Numbered from the stretch's first letter, positions 1-9,677 are shown. The stretch is DNA of 59,834 nucleotides from Candidatus Hydrogenedentota bacterium (GCA_903837785.1 CAILVY010000326.1:1-59834), one strand, 5' to 3'. The notes: generated by a model not told the origin, from the letters alone. Translations and numbers: made by a program.

Positions 1-3000
1 CCCATCCGAGTCGAGGTCGCGGTAGTTCGCCACGCCGTCCGCATCGGCGTCGGTCCCGCCTTCGGTGAGCGTCGGAACACCATCGTCGTCGTCGTCCGCG
101 TCGAGCGAGTCCACGCCCGTCGTCCCATCGGTGTTGCGCGCCGTGTAGCCGAGCGCCACCGGGAACGCATCGCCAGTCTCGAGCGCATTCACGAAGCCGT
201 TCGCGCCCACCACCCCTTGCACGCGACCCGCCGTGATCGTCAGCCCGGAGACCGAGAATCCGGCCTCGGTCGCATCGTCGACGCCGTCGCCGTCCGCGTC
301 GAGATCGAGGTAATTGGGCTTGGCATCTCCATCCGGATCGCCCATGCCTTCGGCGGCGTCCGGAATCCCGTCACCGTCCGTGTCCGGGTCAAGATAGCTG
401 GGCGTGCTGTCGCCATCGGGATCGCCGGCGCCTTCGGTCGCATCCGGGATCCCGTCGCCGTCCGCGTCTGTGTCGGCGAAATTGGGCTTGCCGTCCGCGT
501 CCGGGTCGCCCGTTCCTTCCGCCGTGTCCGGCAGGCCGTCGCTGTCGGAGTCCAGGTCCAGGAAGTTGGGCGTGCCATCCAGATCTGCATCGCCGGAACC
601 TTCCGCCGTGTCGGCGATGCCGTCCTTGTCCGAGTCCGGGTCGCGATAATTGGGGAGGCCGTCGCCATCCGGGTCGGCGGCGCCTTCGAGGAGGTCGGGA
701 AGGCCGTCCCCGTCCGCATCGGGGTCCTTGTAGTCGCCGGCGCCATCGCTGTCCGTATCGGCCGCGCCTTCGAACACGTCCAGAAGTCCGTCCGCGTCCG
801 AATCCGTGTCCTTGTAGTTGGGGAGGCCGTCGCCGTCCGTGTCCGCAGTGCCTTCCAACGCATCCAGGAGGCCGTCCCCGTCCGAATCGATGTCCAGGAA
901 GTCCGGCGTAGTGTCGCCGTCCGTGTCGCCCGTGCCTTCGGCGGCGTCGCCAATGCCGTCGCCATCCGCATCAACACTCACGTCCAGGAAGTTCGGAACG
1001 CCGTCCCCGTCCGTGTCGCCCGCGCCCTCTGCGGCATCGCTCAGGCCGTCGCCATCGGAATCGGCATCGAGGAAGTTCCGAAGGCTGTCGCCGTCCGCAT
1101 CGCCCGCGCCTTCCGTGGCGTCTGAGAGCCCGTCCGCGTCCGAATCCAGATCGACGTAGTTCGGCTGTCCGTCGCCGTCCGGATCACCGGCGCCCTCGAT
1201 GGCGTCTGCAATGCCGTCGCCATCGGAATCCAGGTCGAGGTAATTGGAGGCGCCGTCGCCGTCGGCGTTGGCCGAGCCCTCGATGGCGTCCGGAATCCCG
1301 TCCGCATCGGCGTCCAGGTCGAGGAAATTGGGCAGGGCATCGCTGTCCCGATCGTTCGAGCCTTCCACCGCGTCCTGCAGGCCGTCGCCATCGGAATCGA
1401 GGTCGAGGAAGTTGGGTTTGCTGTCGGCGTCCGGGTCGCCCGTCCCTTCCAGGGCATCCGGGATCGCGTCGCCGTCGGCGTCCAGGTCGCGATAATTGGG
1501 AAGGCTGTCCCCATCGGGATTCGCCGTGCCTTCCGTCGCATCGGCGAGCCCGTCGCCGTCCGCGTCCGTGTCCAGGTAGTTCGGGGTGCCGTCGCTGTCG
1601 CTATCGCTTGCGCTCTCGACGGCGTCGGGAATGCCGTCGCCGTCCGCATCCGTATCGAGGAAATTGGGCGTGCCGTCGCTGTCCCGATCCGCTGCGCCTT
1701 CGGCCGCATCGGAAATGCCGTCGCCGTCCGCGTCCAGGTCGCGATAATTCGGGAGGCCGTCCCCGTCCGGATTGCCTGCGCCCTCCGTGAGGTCCGCGAT
1801 GCCGTCGCCGTCCGCGTCTGTATCGAGATAATTGGGCGTGCCATCGCTGTCCGTGTCCGTCACGCCTTCCATCGCGTCGGAAATGCCGTCATTGTCGGCA
1901 TCCGTATCGAGGAAATTGCGGAGGCCGTCGCCGTCCGCGTCCGCCGCGCTCTCGAGGACGTCCGCGATGCCGTCGCCGTCCGCGTCCGCATCGAGATAAT
2001 TGGGCGTGCCGTCGCTGTCGCGGTCCGTGATGCCTTCCACGGCATCCGCGATGCCGTCGTTGTCGTTGTCCGTGTCCACGTAGTTGGGCGTGCTGTCGCC
2101 GTCGCGATCCCCGGTTCCTTCCGAGGCATCCGCAACGCCGTTCCCGTTGCTGTCCGTATCGAGGAAATTGGGCGTGCCGTCGCCATCCGTGTCCCCGGCG
2201 CCTTCAACGTGGTCGGTGATGCCGTCCGCGTCACTGTCCGTGTCCAGATAGTTCGGTGTCGTGTCGCTGTCCGCATCTCCGGGGCCTTCAACGTGGTCCG
2301 TGATGCCGTCCGCGTCACTGTCTGTGTCCAGATAGTTGGCGAATCCGTCGTTATCGCGGTCTTCGCCGCTCCGGTACTCCTGCGCATCGCCGATGCCGTC
2401 GCCGTCGGCATCCGTATCGAGATAATTGGCGAGGGCATCGCCATCCGGGTCCGCCACCCCTTCCTTCCAGTCCGGAATGCCGTCCGCGTCCGTGTCCGCC
2501 GAGGCATTCACCGCATACAGCTCGAAATTGTCGACATAGGCCGCATCCGCGGCGTCGGCGAAGGAGATGAAGCCCGCCCAACTGATGCGGTCAAAACCGG
2601 CGTGCATGCACGGCTGGTTCGGGTAGGCATGCCAACCCTGCGCGGCGGTCCACAGGCGGAGATCGAAGTGGTTGCTCGCCTCATGGCCGAGCGGACACGC
2701 GATCTCGACCTGGAACCACTCATCGCGCGGAACCTGTTCGAGCAGGACGCCGTTGGCGAAGAACCCCCATTCAAGCACCGAAATGCTCGGGCCGACGAGA
2801 TAGCCGCTGCTGCCGCCGTCGCGCCACTCCGCGAGCAATTGGGCATTGGAGCTGACCCGCAGCCAGAACCGCATTACGCCGAGGCCATAGCGATAGTCCG
2901 GTTCCAGGGCGGCGACGGGCAGCCAGACGTAGTCGAGGCCGGCCCCGTCGATGATGCCCATGCTCTGCCCGCCCAACGCGTGCTCGCCGGAGACGCGAAT

Positions 3001-5244
3001 CCCCGAAACGGCGGAATCGCCGTCCGTGATCGCGGTCCATCCGGAAGGCACGCTGTTCAAGGCGTCCAGTTCGAAATCATAGGGGTGGTGCACTTCCTCC
3101 GGGGCGGGCGGCAACGGCGACGGCGGATGCGCCAGCAATTTCGGGCCGTTGGTCCAGGAGGCATCGCCATAGAGTCCGGCCGCCGCGGCGTCGACCGGCG
3201 TGAAGCCGAGCTGGGTGATCGCGGGCGACGCGCCGGACAGCGTGAAATCATAGTGTTCCGCATCGCTGAACAGCGGGTCCGCCACGATGCTGTGGAGATC
3301 CTGCCCAACGGCCTGCCACTGCGCAAACGTGCCGGCGGGAAAGACGAACTCATAGCCCGATATGTCCCAGTAGCAGTTGTAGTCGAAGACGTACTTGAGG
3401 TCCGTCCACGCGCCTGCGAAGAGGTGGTCGTTGTTGAAGAGCAGGATGTTCTTGTTGAAGTAGATCGTGGCGTAGGCTTCCGGCTCGGTTTGGGTCCGCT
3501 GAAGCTGATCCAGCAGCCCCCAGGCGAAAATGTTGTTCTGAATCGTGTTCTCGCGGCCGTAGTTGATGTGGAAGCCGCCGCTGTCCGTGCCATAGACCAC
3601 GTTGTTGCGGACGGCGATCTGCGACGCCCCTTCGTCGAGGTAAATCCCCCAGCCGCCGTAGCCGCGTCCGTACATGCGCACGTCATGCACGAGGTTGTTC
3701 CGGATGATCGTGTTTGGCGAAACGCCCACCGCGTAGATCCCGCCCAGGTCGCTCAAGACGCCGAGGCCGATATCGTGCACGTGATTGAATTCGACGATGT
3801 TGTTGTTGGCCGTGCTCGATCCGTAGCCGCAGGTCCAGCCGGCCGAGATCCCGCTGTAGGGGAAGTCGCCCACGTCGTTGTGAGAAACCGTGTTGTACGA
3901 GGACATGCCGATGCGAATGCCCACGGCGGAGGGAATCAGCTTGCCGCCGTCGTGCACCCAGTTGTTGTCCACCACGTTCAGCGTCGTGTTCAGGTAGTCC
4001 CGGTTGATTTCGAGGCCGCCCGCGCCCAGGTCGCACAGGTGGTTCCGCCGGAATTCATTGGACACGCAGGCGTTCCGCAACAGCAGGGCATAGCCGCCGA
4101 GGTGCTCCATCAGGCAGTCCTCGAAACGGCTGTAGGAGAGTCCGGACGCCACAATTGCGGAGGGGAGATAGTGCATGGCGTAGTACTGCGAGAGCCCGTT
4201 GAAGGCGGCGCGCGGGGGATTCGGGCCGAACGCGCAGTCCGTGTGGCAGAAAGCCAACCCCTGAAAGCGCAGGTAGGAGATGGGTGTCACCTCGTTGCCG
4301 TTGAAGCGGATCAGCGTTTCCAGGGCGGGCGCCACCACTTCCGTGCCCGCAATCGTCTCGCCGGGCTTCGGGTAGTAATAGAGCGTGCCGGCGCTGCGAT
4401 CCAGCCACCACTCCCCGGGCTGATCGAGGGCCTCGCGCGCGTGCAGCACGCAATAGCGCTGGGCCGGGCCCCACAACTCGAAGTCGTTGTGGTCCGGGGC
4501 CGGCGCGCCCGGATCGATGTCGCGAAACGTGACAATGTGATTCGTTTCGTCGAGGCTGTCGATCCGGTGGAAGGACTGGTCCCAGGCGTGCAGCATCATC
4601 ACGAGCACGTCGTCGCGCTGCTGATAGGCCGTCAGGTCGCCTGGCGCATAGTGAACGCTCTCCGGGCTGCCTTCGATGGTTCCGGCCGTGTTGAAGTAGC
4701 CGTCGCCGTCCGGGTCCCGCACATCGCCCTCGGGATTCGGATCGCGTGCGGGCAGGCGCAACTCGCCGTTGACGTACAGCACGCTGAACCACCACGTGCC
4801 GGCCTGGACCCCGGCGAGGGCGCTCCGCCACAACGCCCCCTCCTGCACCCAGCCCGTCACCGCCCGGCCGCCACTGATCACCGGCGCCTCGCCGGGATAC
4901 GCGCGGTACGTGATCGTCTTGCCGGAGGCCCCCGAGTCCTGCGGATCAAACGTCAGCGTGTCCGTGAGGCGGTAGACACCCGCACGCACCTGGACGTCCA
5001 CTGCGGCCGGCAACACGCCGCCGTTGCCCGCTTTCAGCGCGCGGATGGCGTTCCGCGCGGCGCTGAGCGTCGCAAAGGGGCCGTCCGTGTTCTGCACATT
5101 GGGCGCGGCCAGCCGCCCGGTCCAGGCGTCGTTGCCGTTCGTGGCGACATAGTACGTGCTCTCCGCGAAGGCACCTCCCAGAAGGGAGGTGACCGCGAAG
5201 AGTAAGGCAACAAGCATCCTGGCGGCCTGTCGGTCTTTGCGCAC
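1..5244 (-). CDS. Giant secreted parallel beta-helix protein with TSP3-type calcium-binding repeats (3' end outside window)
   Basis: The frame is open from a GTG at 5244 through position 1, so 1748 codons are visible and the C-terminus is missing. The GTG has a GGAG nine bases upstream and gives a basic n-region before a hydrophobic signal peptide ending near GGAFA; an ATG at 5217 is the alternative start. Residues about 28-700 read as a right-handed parallel beta-helix of the kind in GH141-like and other carbohydrate-active proteins: YYVATNGNDAWTG near the start, then ISGGRAVTGW and DLGGIYAVG. Residues about 715-905 form a beta-rich LamG-like domain. The rest is about 26 units of roughly 28 residues with the core DTDxDGDGIxDxxEG and PNYLD, typical of thrombospondin type 3 repeats that bind calcium. 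It is probably an exported polysaccharide-acting or adhesive protein; the substrate is unknown. An enzymatic role is inference. Confidence 0.85.
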   Translation of the reverse strand, partial: MRKDRQAARMLVALLFAVTSLLGGAFAESTYYVATNGNDAWTGRLAAPNVQNTDGPFATLSAARNAIRALKAGNGGVLPAAVDVQVRAGVYRLTDTLTFDPQDSGASGKTITYRAYPGEAPVISGGRAVTGWVQEGALWRSALAGVQAGTWWFSVLYVNGELRLPARDPNPEGDVRDPDGDGYFNTAGTIEGSPESVHYAPGDLTAYQQRDDVLVMMLHAWDQSFHRIDSLDETNHIVTFRDIDPGAPAPDHNDFELWGPAQRYCVLHAREALDQPGEWWLDRSAGTLYYYPKPGETIAGTEVVAPALETLIRFNGNEVTPISYLRFQGLAFCHTDCAFGPNPPRAAFNGLSQYYAMHYLPSAIVASGLSYSRFEDCLMEHLGGYALLLRNACVSNEFRRNHLCDLGAGGLEINRDYLNTTLNVVDNNWVHDGGKLIPSAVGIRIGMSSYNTVSHNDVGDFPYSGISAGWTCGYGSSTANNNIVEFNHVHDIGLGVLSDLGGIYAVGVSPNTIIRNNLVHDVRMYGRGYGGWGIYLDEGASQIAVRNNVVYGTDSGGFHINYGRENTIQNNIFAWGLLDQLQRTQTEPEAYATIYFNKNILLFNNDHLFAGAWTDLKYVFDYNCYWDISGYEFVFPAGTFAQWQAVGQDLHSIVADPLFSDAEHYDFTLSGASPAITQLGFTPVDAAAAGLYGDASWTNGPKLLAHPPSPLPPAPEEVHHPYDFELDALNSVPSGWTAITDGDSAVSGIRVSGEHALGGQSMGIIDGAGLDYVWLPVAALEPDYRYGLGVMRFWLRVSSNAQLLAEWRDGGSSGYLVGPSISVLEWGFFANGVLLEQVPRDEWFQVEIACPLGHEASNHFDLRLWTAAQGWHAYPNQPCMHAGFDRISWAGFISFADAADAAYVDNFELYAVNASADTDADGIPDWKEGVADPDGDALANYLDTDADGDGIGDAQEYRSGEDRDNDGFANYLDTDSDADGITDHVEGPGDADSDTTPNYLDTDSDADGITDHVEGAGDTDGDGTPNFLDTDSNGNGVADASEGTGDRDGDSTPNYVDTDNDNDGIADAVEGITDRDSDGTPNYLDADADGDGIADVLESAADADGDGLRNFLDTDADNDGISDAMEGVTDTDSDGTPNYLDTDADGDGIADLTEGAGNPDGDGLPNYRDLDADGDGISDAAEGAADRDSDGTPNFLDTDADGDGIPDAVESASDSDSDGTPNYLDTDADGDGLADATEGTANPDGDSLPNYRDLDADGDAIPDALEGTGDPDADSKPNFLDLDSDGDGLQDAVEGSNDRDSDALPNFLDLDADADGIPDAIEGSANADGDGASNYLDLDSDGDGIADAIEGAGDPDGDGQPNYVDLDSDADGLSDATEGAGDADGDSLRNFLDADSDGDGLSDAAEGAGDTDGDGVPNFLDVSVDADGDGIGDAAEGTGDTDGDTTPDFLDIDSDGDGLLDALEGTADTDGDGLPNYKDTDSDADGLLDVFEGAADTDSDGAGDYKDPDADGDGLPDLLEGAADPDGDGLPNYRDPDSDKDGIADTAEGSGDADLDGTPNFLDLDSDSDGLPDTAEGTGDPDADGKPNFADTDADGDGIPDATEGAGDPDGDSTPSYLDPDTDGDGIPDAAEGMGDPDGDAKPNYLDLDADGDGVDDATEAGFSVSGLTITAGRVQGVVGANGFVNALETGDAFPVALGYTARNTDGTTGVDSLDADDDDDGVPTLTEGGTDADADGVANYRDLDSDG
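262..2500 (-). repeat. About 26 tandem 84-bp units encoding TSP3-like repeats
   Basis: The landmark encoding PNYLD/PNFLD recurs about every 84 bp, for example near 1156, 1240, 1324, 1408, 1492 and 1576, and onward to about 2332. Units differ at synonymous and variable positions but keep the Asp-rich core. The unit length is a multiple of three, so gain or loss of a unit keeps the reading frame. Confidence 0.85.
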
Positions 5245-5622
5245 TAGTCCCTGCTCCACGTACTCTACGGCATCCGGAACAACCCCGCAGGCGTCCATAA
5301 CCTGTTGTCCGTGCTCCGATTATCTCACAGATCAGGAGAAACGGCCAAAGAACAGGCACCCCGCCGGGCCGAAAGGAGGGCGCCGTGCCCGGAATGAGGC
5401 GCCGGCGGGTATGGCGCATGCGCCGCGGAATCCACCGGACGCACCGCCTCTGGGAGCCTCACCCTTTAGGCGCTTGGGCGAATTCTCCCTCAGCGGCGGA
5501 CAAGCCGCGAAGGGGGCGACAAAGAAAGAGGTTGCCACAAGAGGCGCGAAAGGCACCCGCATTCTCCGGGCGGATTTCCCGGGTTCTGTGAGACCGTTGC
5601 GGTTGGAAGTCTCCGCGGGGTC
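5245..5622. other. 378-bp intergenic region
   Basis: This stretch lies between the URO-D-family gene and the giant beta-helix gene, both on the minus strand. I see no convincing gene in it. It holds a possible minus-strand promoter near 5319-5348 and several short GC-rich inverted repeats without a T-tract. Confidence 0.6.
5319..5348 (-). promoter_or_regulatory. Possible promoter of the giant beta-helix gene
   Basis: On the minus strand a TTGGCC (-35-like, 5348-5343) is followed after 18 bp by GATAAT (-10-like, 5324-5319). Transcription would begin near 5311 and leave a leader of about 67 nt before the GTG at 5244. Only the -10 is a strong match. Confidence 0.35.
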
Positions 5623-6747
5623 TCAATACACGCAGGCGCGCGCGGCGTCGGCGAAGACGCGGAGTTTCTCGGCGGGCGTCTCAAAGAAGTGGTCGCTCAT
5701 GGAGCAGATGTAGCCGCCATCGTAGCCGACTTTCTCGAAGAGCGTTGAAACCGTATTCCGAATCTGATCGGGCGTGCCGTCGGTCACCACGTTGAACTGA
5801 TCGACGCCGCCGATGAGCGCCAGCCGATTGCCCACCTTGGCCTTGAATTCCCACGGCTCTTGATTGCCGCCAATGCTCGGCGGGGCGAGCGTTTCCGAGG
5901 CGTCGCAGCCGTTGGCCACGATCATCTCCTCGAGGCCGAAGGTCCCGCCGCAGGTGTGGTAAACGACGCGGAAGCCCAGAGTGTGCAGCGCGTCGTGCAT
6001 GCGCCGATCATAGGGGCGGCAAAACTGATCGTGCAGCGCGGGCGAGATCACTGTCGAGGAACTGGCGCCGCCGCCAGTCTCAATGAGATCGAATTTCGCG
6101 CCCGCCAGCGATTCAATGAAGCGGAGCTTCTTCTCGAGCAGGACTTCCAGAAACGCGTGGACCCAGTCCGGCTTCTCCATGCAGGCCATCACGAGGTCGT
6201 TCACGTCCATCAGGCAACAGGCGTGCTGCCAGCAGCCCGCCTGATCGCCCCAGACGAAGCCGCGCAGTATCCCCGCATCCCCCAGCGCATCGTAGGCCTG
6301 GCTCACGGGCTTCGGATCGAGGGCGGGCACCGGCATGTAGCGGCGAATGAGATCGATGTCCTCGTCCGTCTTCACGAGGTATTCCGTGATCCACGTGGTC
6401 TTCCGATCGCCGGCGGTCTTGTAGGCCAGAGTCCCGCCCGGGGTATGGATCGTGTGGTGGTTGATCCGGTTCTCCGGATCGGCGGAGAGGCACTCCACTT
6501 CGTCGCGCCATTCCGGGGTGGAGAACTTCGTATAGTCCGCATCGACGAGCCAGAACTGCCCCATGTCCTGAAAGTACTGGATTTGCGCGTCCATGCCGAA
6601 ATGCTGAAAGGCTTCGAGCGCGCTGATCCCCCCGAGATGCGTGTCGAGATGGTAGCCCTGCCACTGATGCACCGAAACCGGCAGGCGGTCGGGCTTGCCG
6701 CGTTCCAAGGCCCGGATCATGCGCTCTTTGCTGCTCATCTCGCCCAT
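5623..6747 (-). CDS. Uroporphyrinogen decarboxylase (URO-D) family protein
   Basis: This 374-residue protein has the URO-D fold signature: N-terminal SSKERMIRALERGKPDRLPV, a central HTCGGTFGLEEM and a C-terminal YICSMSDHFFETPAEKLR. It lacks the usual HemE N-terminal pattern. It looks like the divergent URO-D/methyltransferase relatives (MtaA/CmuA type) common in PVC-like bacteria rather than the heme-pathway enzyme. It follows the SGNH hydrolase after 11 bp and probably shares its transcript with the symporter upstream. The start ATG has an AGGGGAT about eight bases upstream; an internal ATG at 6738 is the alternative. A role in demethylation or corrinoid-linked methyl transfer is inference only. 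Confidence 0.85.
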   Translation of the reverse strand: MGEMSSKERMIRALERGKPDRLPVSVHQWQGYHLDTHLGGISALEAFQHFGMDAQIQYFQDMGQFWLVDADYTKFSTPEWRDEVECLSADPENRINHHTIHTPGGTLAYKTAGDRKTTWITEYLVKTDEDIDLIRRYMPVPALDPKPVSQAYDALGDAGILRGFVWGDQAGCWQHACCLMDVNDLVMACMEKPDWVHAFLEVLLEKKLRFIESLAGAKFDLIETGGGASSSTVISPALHDQFCRPYDRRMHDALHTLGFRVVYHTCGGTFGLEEMIVANGCDASETLAPPSIGGNQEPWEFKAKVGNRLALIGGVDQFNVVTDGTPDQIRNTVSTLFEKVGYDGGYICSMSDHFFETPAEKLRVFADAARACVY

Positions 6748-6758
6748 GCGTCGATCCC

Positions 6759-7919
6759 CTATCTTCCGCCCGCAGTCATGACCGCATAGACGCGGAATTC
6801 ATGGCCGCTGCTGCCCGGATTCTTCTCATCGAGGAGCTTGATCGTGAGCCGGTGCTTCCCGGCCGGCAGATCGCGCGCGATCAGTTGCATCGGGGTGTAG
6901 CCGCCCCAGGTCTGATCGAACCACGCGTCCATCTTCACGGGCGTTCCGCCGTCCACGCTGGCCTCGGCGATGCCCGTGGCGCCTTTGACGCGATAAAAGA
7001 GCACACTGACGGCCCTGCTGTCGAGTTCGAATTCGAGGGTGCTGCCGGGCTGCGCGCTCTTCCACGCCGTTCCGAAGAACGGGCCGAAACCCGGATCGTC
7101 GAAGGCCTCCCATCCGTCGTTTCGAAGCGGCGTGAGGGTCTTCGCGCTGAAGAATGCGCCGTCCTCGAAGGCGTTGGCCGTTTTCGCGGCGGGCAGGGGA
7201 GCGATTGCGGGCAATTGCGCATCGGGCGGAAGCTGTTTCAGGATTTGTTGAAGCACGTTCGTCACAAAGCGCGCGGCATACGCATGGCCGCGGTCGTTGG
7301 GATGCACGATGTCCGCTTCGACGTCTTCCCATTTGAGGCGGCCCGCCTGGATCTCCGGCCAGAGCGCGTCGCGGAAGCTCAGCATCGGCAGGCCGTAATG
7401 CGCGCCGATCGGCGCGTGCTGCTCCTGGGCGTTGGCGCCCGCATTGTTCATCATGAACATCAGCAGAACCGCGGGATGATTGGGCTGTTTGAGGATCTGG
7501 CGCAATACGCCTTCGAGCGTTTCGGCGGCGGCCGGCGTGTTCGGATCGTTCACGGCATATTCCACAACCACGAAATCGGGATGCCGGGCGAGCAGATGCT
7601 TGCCCACGCGGTGCGTGCCGATATCCGAGCCCGTGGCGCCGATGCCCGCATTCACGAATTCGATGCGCGCTTTCGGGAAAGTCTCGCGCCACCACTGCGC
7701 CACGAGGTTCCCGTAGCGATTCTCTTCCTTGCTCGCCGAGGCGCCCTGCGTGATGGAACCGCCGAGGACGCCGATCGTCACGTCCTCTCCGCGGCGCGCC
7801 TTGGCCAACGCGGCCTGCACGCGGGCCGTATCGCCCAGGCTGACTACGGCGTGTTCGAGGATCGCGGCATCATCCGCGCCCGACACAAGGGCCGCAACGG
7901 CCATCACAAACGCCAGCAT
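6759..7919 (-). CDS. Secreted SGNH/GDSL-family hydrolase
   Basis: The 386-residue protein starts with a signal peptide (MLAFVMAVAALVSGA). The SGNH blocks are all visible: GVLGGSITQGAS with the nucleophile Ser, FVNAGIGATGS with the Gly, VVEYAVND with the Asn, and DIVHPNDRGH with the Asp-His pair. This predicts a serine esterase, probably an acyl or acetyl esterase acting outside the cytoplasm on glycans or lipids. The C-terminal 140 residues form a beta-rich accessory domain. The start has a textbook AAGGAGG. It lies 13 bp after the 50-residue membrane microprotein gene and 11 bp before the URO-D gene, so the set is probably one operon with the symporter. Confidence 0.9.
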   Translation of the reverse strand: MLAFVMAVAALVSGADDAAILEHAVVSLGDTARVQAALAKARRGEDVTIGVLGGSITQGASASKEENRYGNLVAQWWRETFPKARIEFVNAGIGATGSDIGTHRVGKHLLARHPDFVVVEYAVNDPNTPAAAETLEGVLRQILKQPNHPAVLLMFMMNNAGANAQEQHAPIGAHYGLPMLSFRDALWPEIQAGRLKWEDVEADIVHPNDRGHAYAARFVTNVLQQILKQLPPDAQLPAIAPLPAAKTANAFEDGAFFSAKTLTPLRNDGWEAFDDPGFGPFFGTAWKSAQPGSTLEFELDSRAVSVLFYRVKGATGIAEASVDGGTPVKMDAWFDQTWGGYTPMQLIARDLPAGKHRLTIKLLDEKNPGSSGHEFRVYAVMTAGGR

Positions 7920-7932
7920 GCTGCATCCTCCT

Positions 7933-8085
7933 TCACTCGGCGCCCGCGTCTTCGCCGTTCCGGCCGAGCCGGGCGAGCATCTCCTTGATGTCCACGGCGC
8001 CCCGGAGGGCGACGTAGATCGTGATCGTGGAGTACCAGATGACGCACGCGGCGGTCATCACGAGCCAGAACCAGTGTGTGCCCAT
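7933..8085 (-). CDS. 50-residue single-span membrane microprotein, probable symporter accessory subunit
   Basis: A complete 50-codon frame starts with ATG at 8085, three bases after the TAG of the sodium:solute symporter, and ends with TGA at 7933. It encodes MGTHWFWLVMTAACVIWYST, continues the hydrophobic stretch to about residue 27, then has a charged tail with VDIKEMLARLGRN. The tight placement and the single N-terminal membrane span suggest a small partner of the transporter. Small accessory proteins next to SSS symporters are known in other families, but I do not recognise this one by sequence. The function is inferred from context. Confidence 0.7.
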   Translation of the reverse strand: MGTHWFWLVMTAACVIWYSTITIYVALRGAVDIKEMLARLGRNGEDAGAE

Positions 8086-8088
8086 AGT

Positions 8089-9585
8089 CTATGCCCTGCC
8101 TTGCTGCGGTTTCAGCAGCGATCCGGCAATCATGGCCAGTGCGGCGATCGCATAGGCGGAGATCCCGGACCAGTATGCGACGTGTTTCCCGAAGAGATCC
8201 ACCAGCGCCGGTTTTCCCCACGCGATCTCGAGAACCAGAAAGAGGACGGGAACCGCGGCGCCGCAGATAATCGCCCCGTAGGCGCCCCAGTCATTGGCGC
8301 GTTTCCAGTAGCAGCAGGCGATCAGCAGGACGGACATGCTCGAGAGGTAGATCGTGCCCGTGACGCCAAGATACGTCCACAGATCGCCCTCGAGTTTGTA
8401 CCACAGCCCCCAAATCATAAGGAAAATGCCGATGCATGCGACGATGCAGCGGTTCCAGAGGATGCCCTGCTTGTCGGAGTGAACCCGCTTGCGGAACGGC
8501 GCGAGGATGTCGTTGTAGATGATGCCGCCCCAGGTCAGCATGTACGAGGAGTCCGTGGACATGTCGGCGGCGAGCATGGCGGCGATGAGGACGCCCATGA
8601 GCCCGATGGGAACAAAGGTCCCGAGGAAGATCGGCATGGCATAGAGCGTGTTGCCGCCGTACTGCTCGGGCGTCAGCACGGCCAGCGCGCCGATGCCCCA
8701 CAGCGCCGGAATGAGGAAGCGGCACACGAAGAAGAAGGAAGTGCGCGTGTAGACCTGCCGCCCGGTCTTCGTGTCTTTCGCCGCGAGCACGCGCTGGATC
8801 GTGGTTTGCCACGTGAGCACAGCCGCGAACGTGATCAGGAGGTTGAAGAGAACATACGGAACGCCCATATCCTCGTTGGCGAACGGATTGAAGCCGCCCT
8901 CGCCGTAATGCGCCTCGACCGCCGTCATCATCCTGCTCCAGCCCACGTTCACGAGGACGAGGATCGTGACCGCGATCAGGCCCACGCTCATGACGATGAA
9001 CTGGAGGAAGTCCGTCACGAGCACAGAGAGCATGCCGCCCAGAACCGTGTACAGCATAACCGACAGCAAGAGCACCGTCATCGTGATCTCGAGATAATGC
9101 GTGTTCCGGATGTAGTCCGAGCTGAAGCCGCACACGAGCACGAGGAATTCCCCGCCCGTGCGCAGGAAGACCCCCATGTTCAGGAGTCCGCCCAGGACAA
9201 TCACGACGCCCGCCAGCCACCGCACGTTCTTGCCGAAGCGTTTGTCGAAAAGCTCGGGGATTGTCATCACGCCGGAATCGCGGAGCGGCTTCACGCAGAA
9301 GCCCGTTATCCCGACCAGGAACATGGCCGCCGCATTGAGCAGGCCCGGCGTCGCCCCGGAGAATCCCTTCTCAAAGCCGTTCTGCGCCGTGTACATGCAA
9401 GTGACGATGCCGAACTCCGTCGCCGCGAGCGAGGCGATGCCAAGATAGAGATTCATCTCGCGGCCCGCCACGAGGAAGTGTTCGACTTTGCCGACGTAGC
9501 GGCGCACGCCGATCCCCGCGATCATCGTCGCCAACAGGTACAACCCGATAATGCCGCCGTCAATCGGCCAGGAGAAATGACCCAT
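8089..9585 (-). CDS. Sodium:solute symporter (SSS) family transporter
   Basis: The 498-residue protein has about 13 hydrophobic segments and typical SSS features: DYFLAGR-like VEHFLVAGREM after the first helix, a glycine-rich ATEFGIVT region, and DMSTDSSYMLTWGGIIYND in the core. It should move an organic solute (sugar, amino acid or organic acid) with sodium across the inner membrane; the substrate cannot be read from sequence. I chose ATG 9585 (MGHFSWPIDGG) because the frame upstream to 9705 is not membrane-like and a GGAG lies about 11 bases before this ATG. Tightly linked downstream genes encode a microprotein, an SGNH esterase and a URO-D-family enzyme, suggesting uptake of a degradation product. 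Confidence 0.9.
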   Translation of the reverse strand: MGHFSWPIDGGIIGLYLLATMIAGIGVRRYVGKVEHFLVAGREMNLYLGIASLAATEFGIVTCMYTAQNGFEKGFSGATPGLLNAAAMFLVGITGFCVKPLRDSGVMTIPELFDKRFGKNVRWLAGVVIVLGGLLNMGVFLRTGGEFLVLVCGFSSDYIRNTHYLEITMTVLLLSVMLYTVLGGMLSVLVTDFLQFIVMSVGLIAVTILVLVNVGWSRMMTAVEAHYGEGGFNPFANEDMGVPYVLFNLLITFAAVLTWQTTIQRVLAAKDTKTGRQVYTRTSFFFVCRFLIPALWGIGALAVLTPEQYGGNTLYAMPIFLGTFVPIGLMGVLIAAMLAADMSTDSSYMLTWGGIIYNDILAPFRKRVHSDKQGILWNRCIVACIGIFLMIWGLWYKLEGDLWTYLGVTGTIYLSSMSVLLIACCYWKRANDWGAYGAIICGAAVPVLFLVLEIAWGKPALVDLFGKHVAYWSGISAYAIAALAMIAGSLLKPQQGRA

Positions 9586-9677
9586 GTGCTGACTCGCTCC
9601 ATCGTGCCCCGGGGAAGCCGCGCGCATGATAGCACTTGTCCTTCGGGGGAAGAAAGGCGCGGCATGGGAGGAGCCGC

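Noticed and set aside
2209-5205. A 998-codon plus-strand open frame with no stop
   Set aside because: It is opposite the giant beta-helix protein, whose minus frame has a signal peptide, a known fold and a start site. The plus frame has no motif and is a GC-rich shadow.
5623-6747. Annotation as HemE for heme synthesis
   Set aside because: The protein has the URO-D fold but a divergent N-terminus and sits with an esterase and a symporter, not with heme genes.
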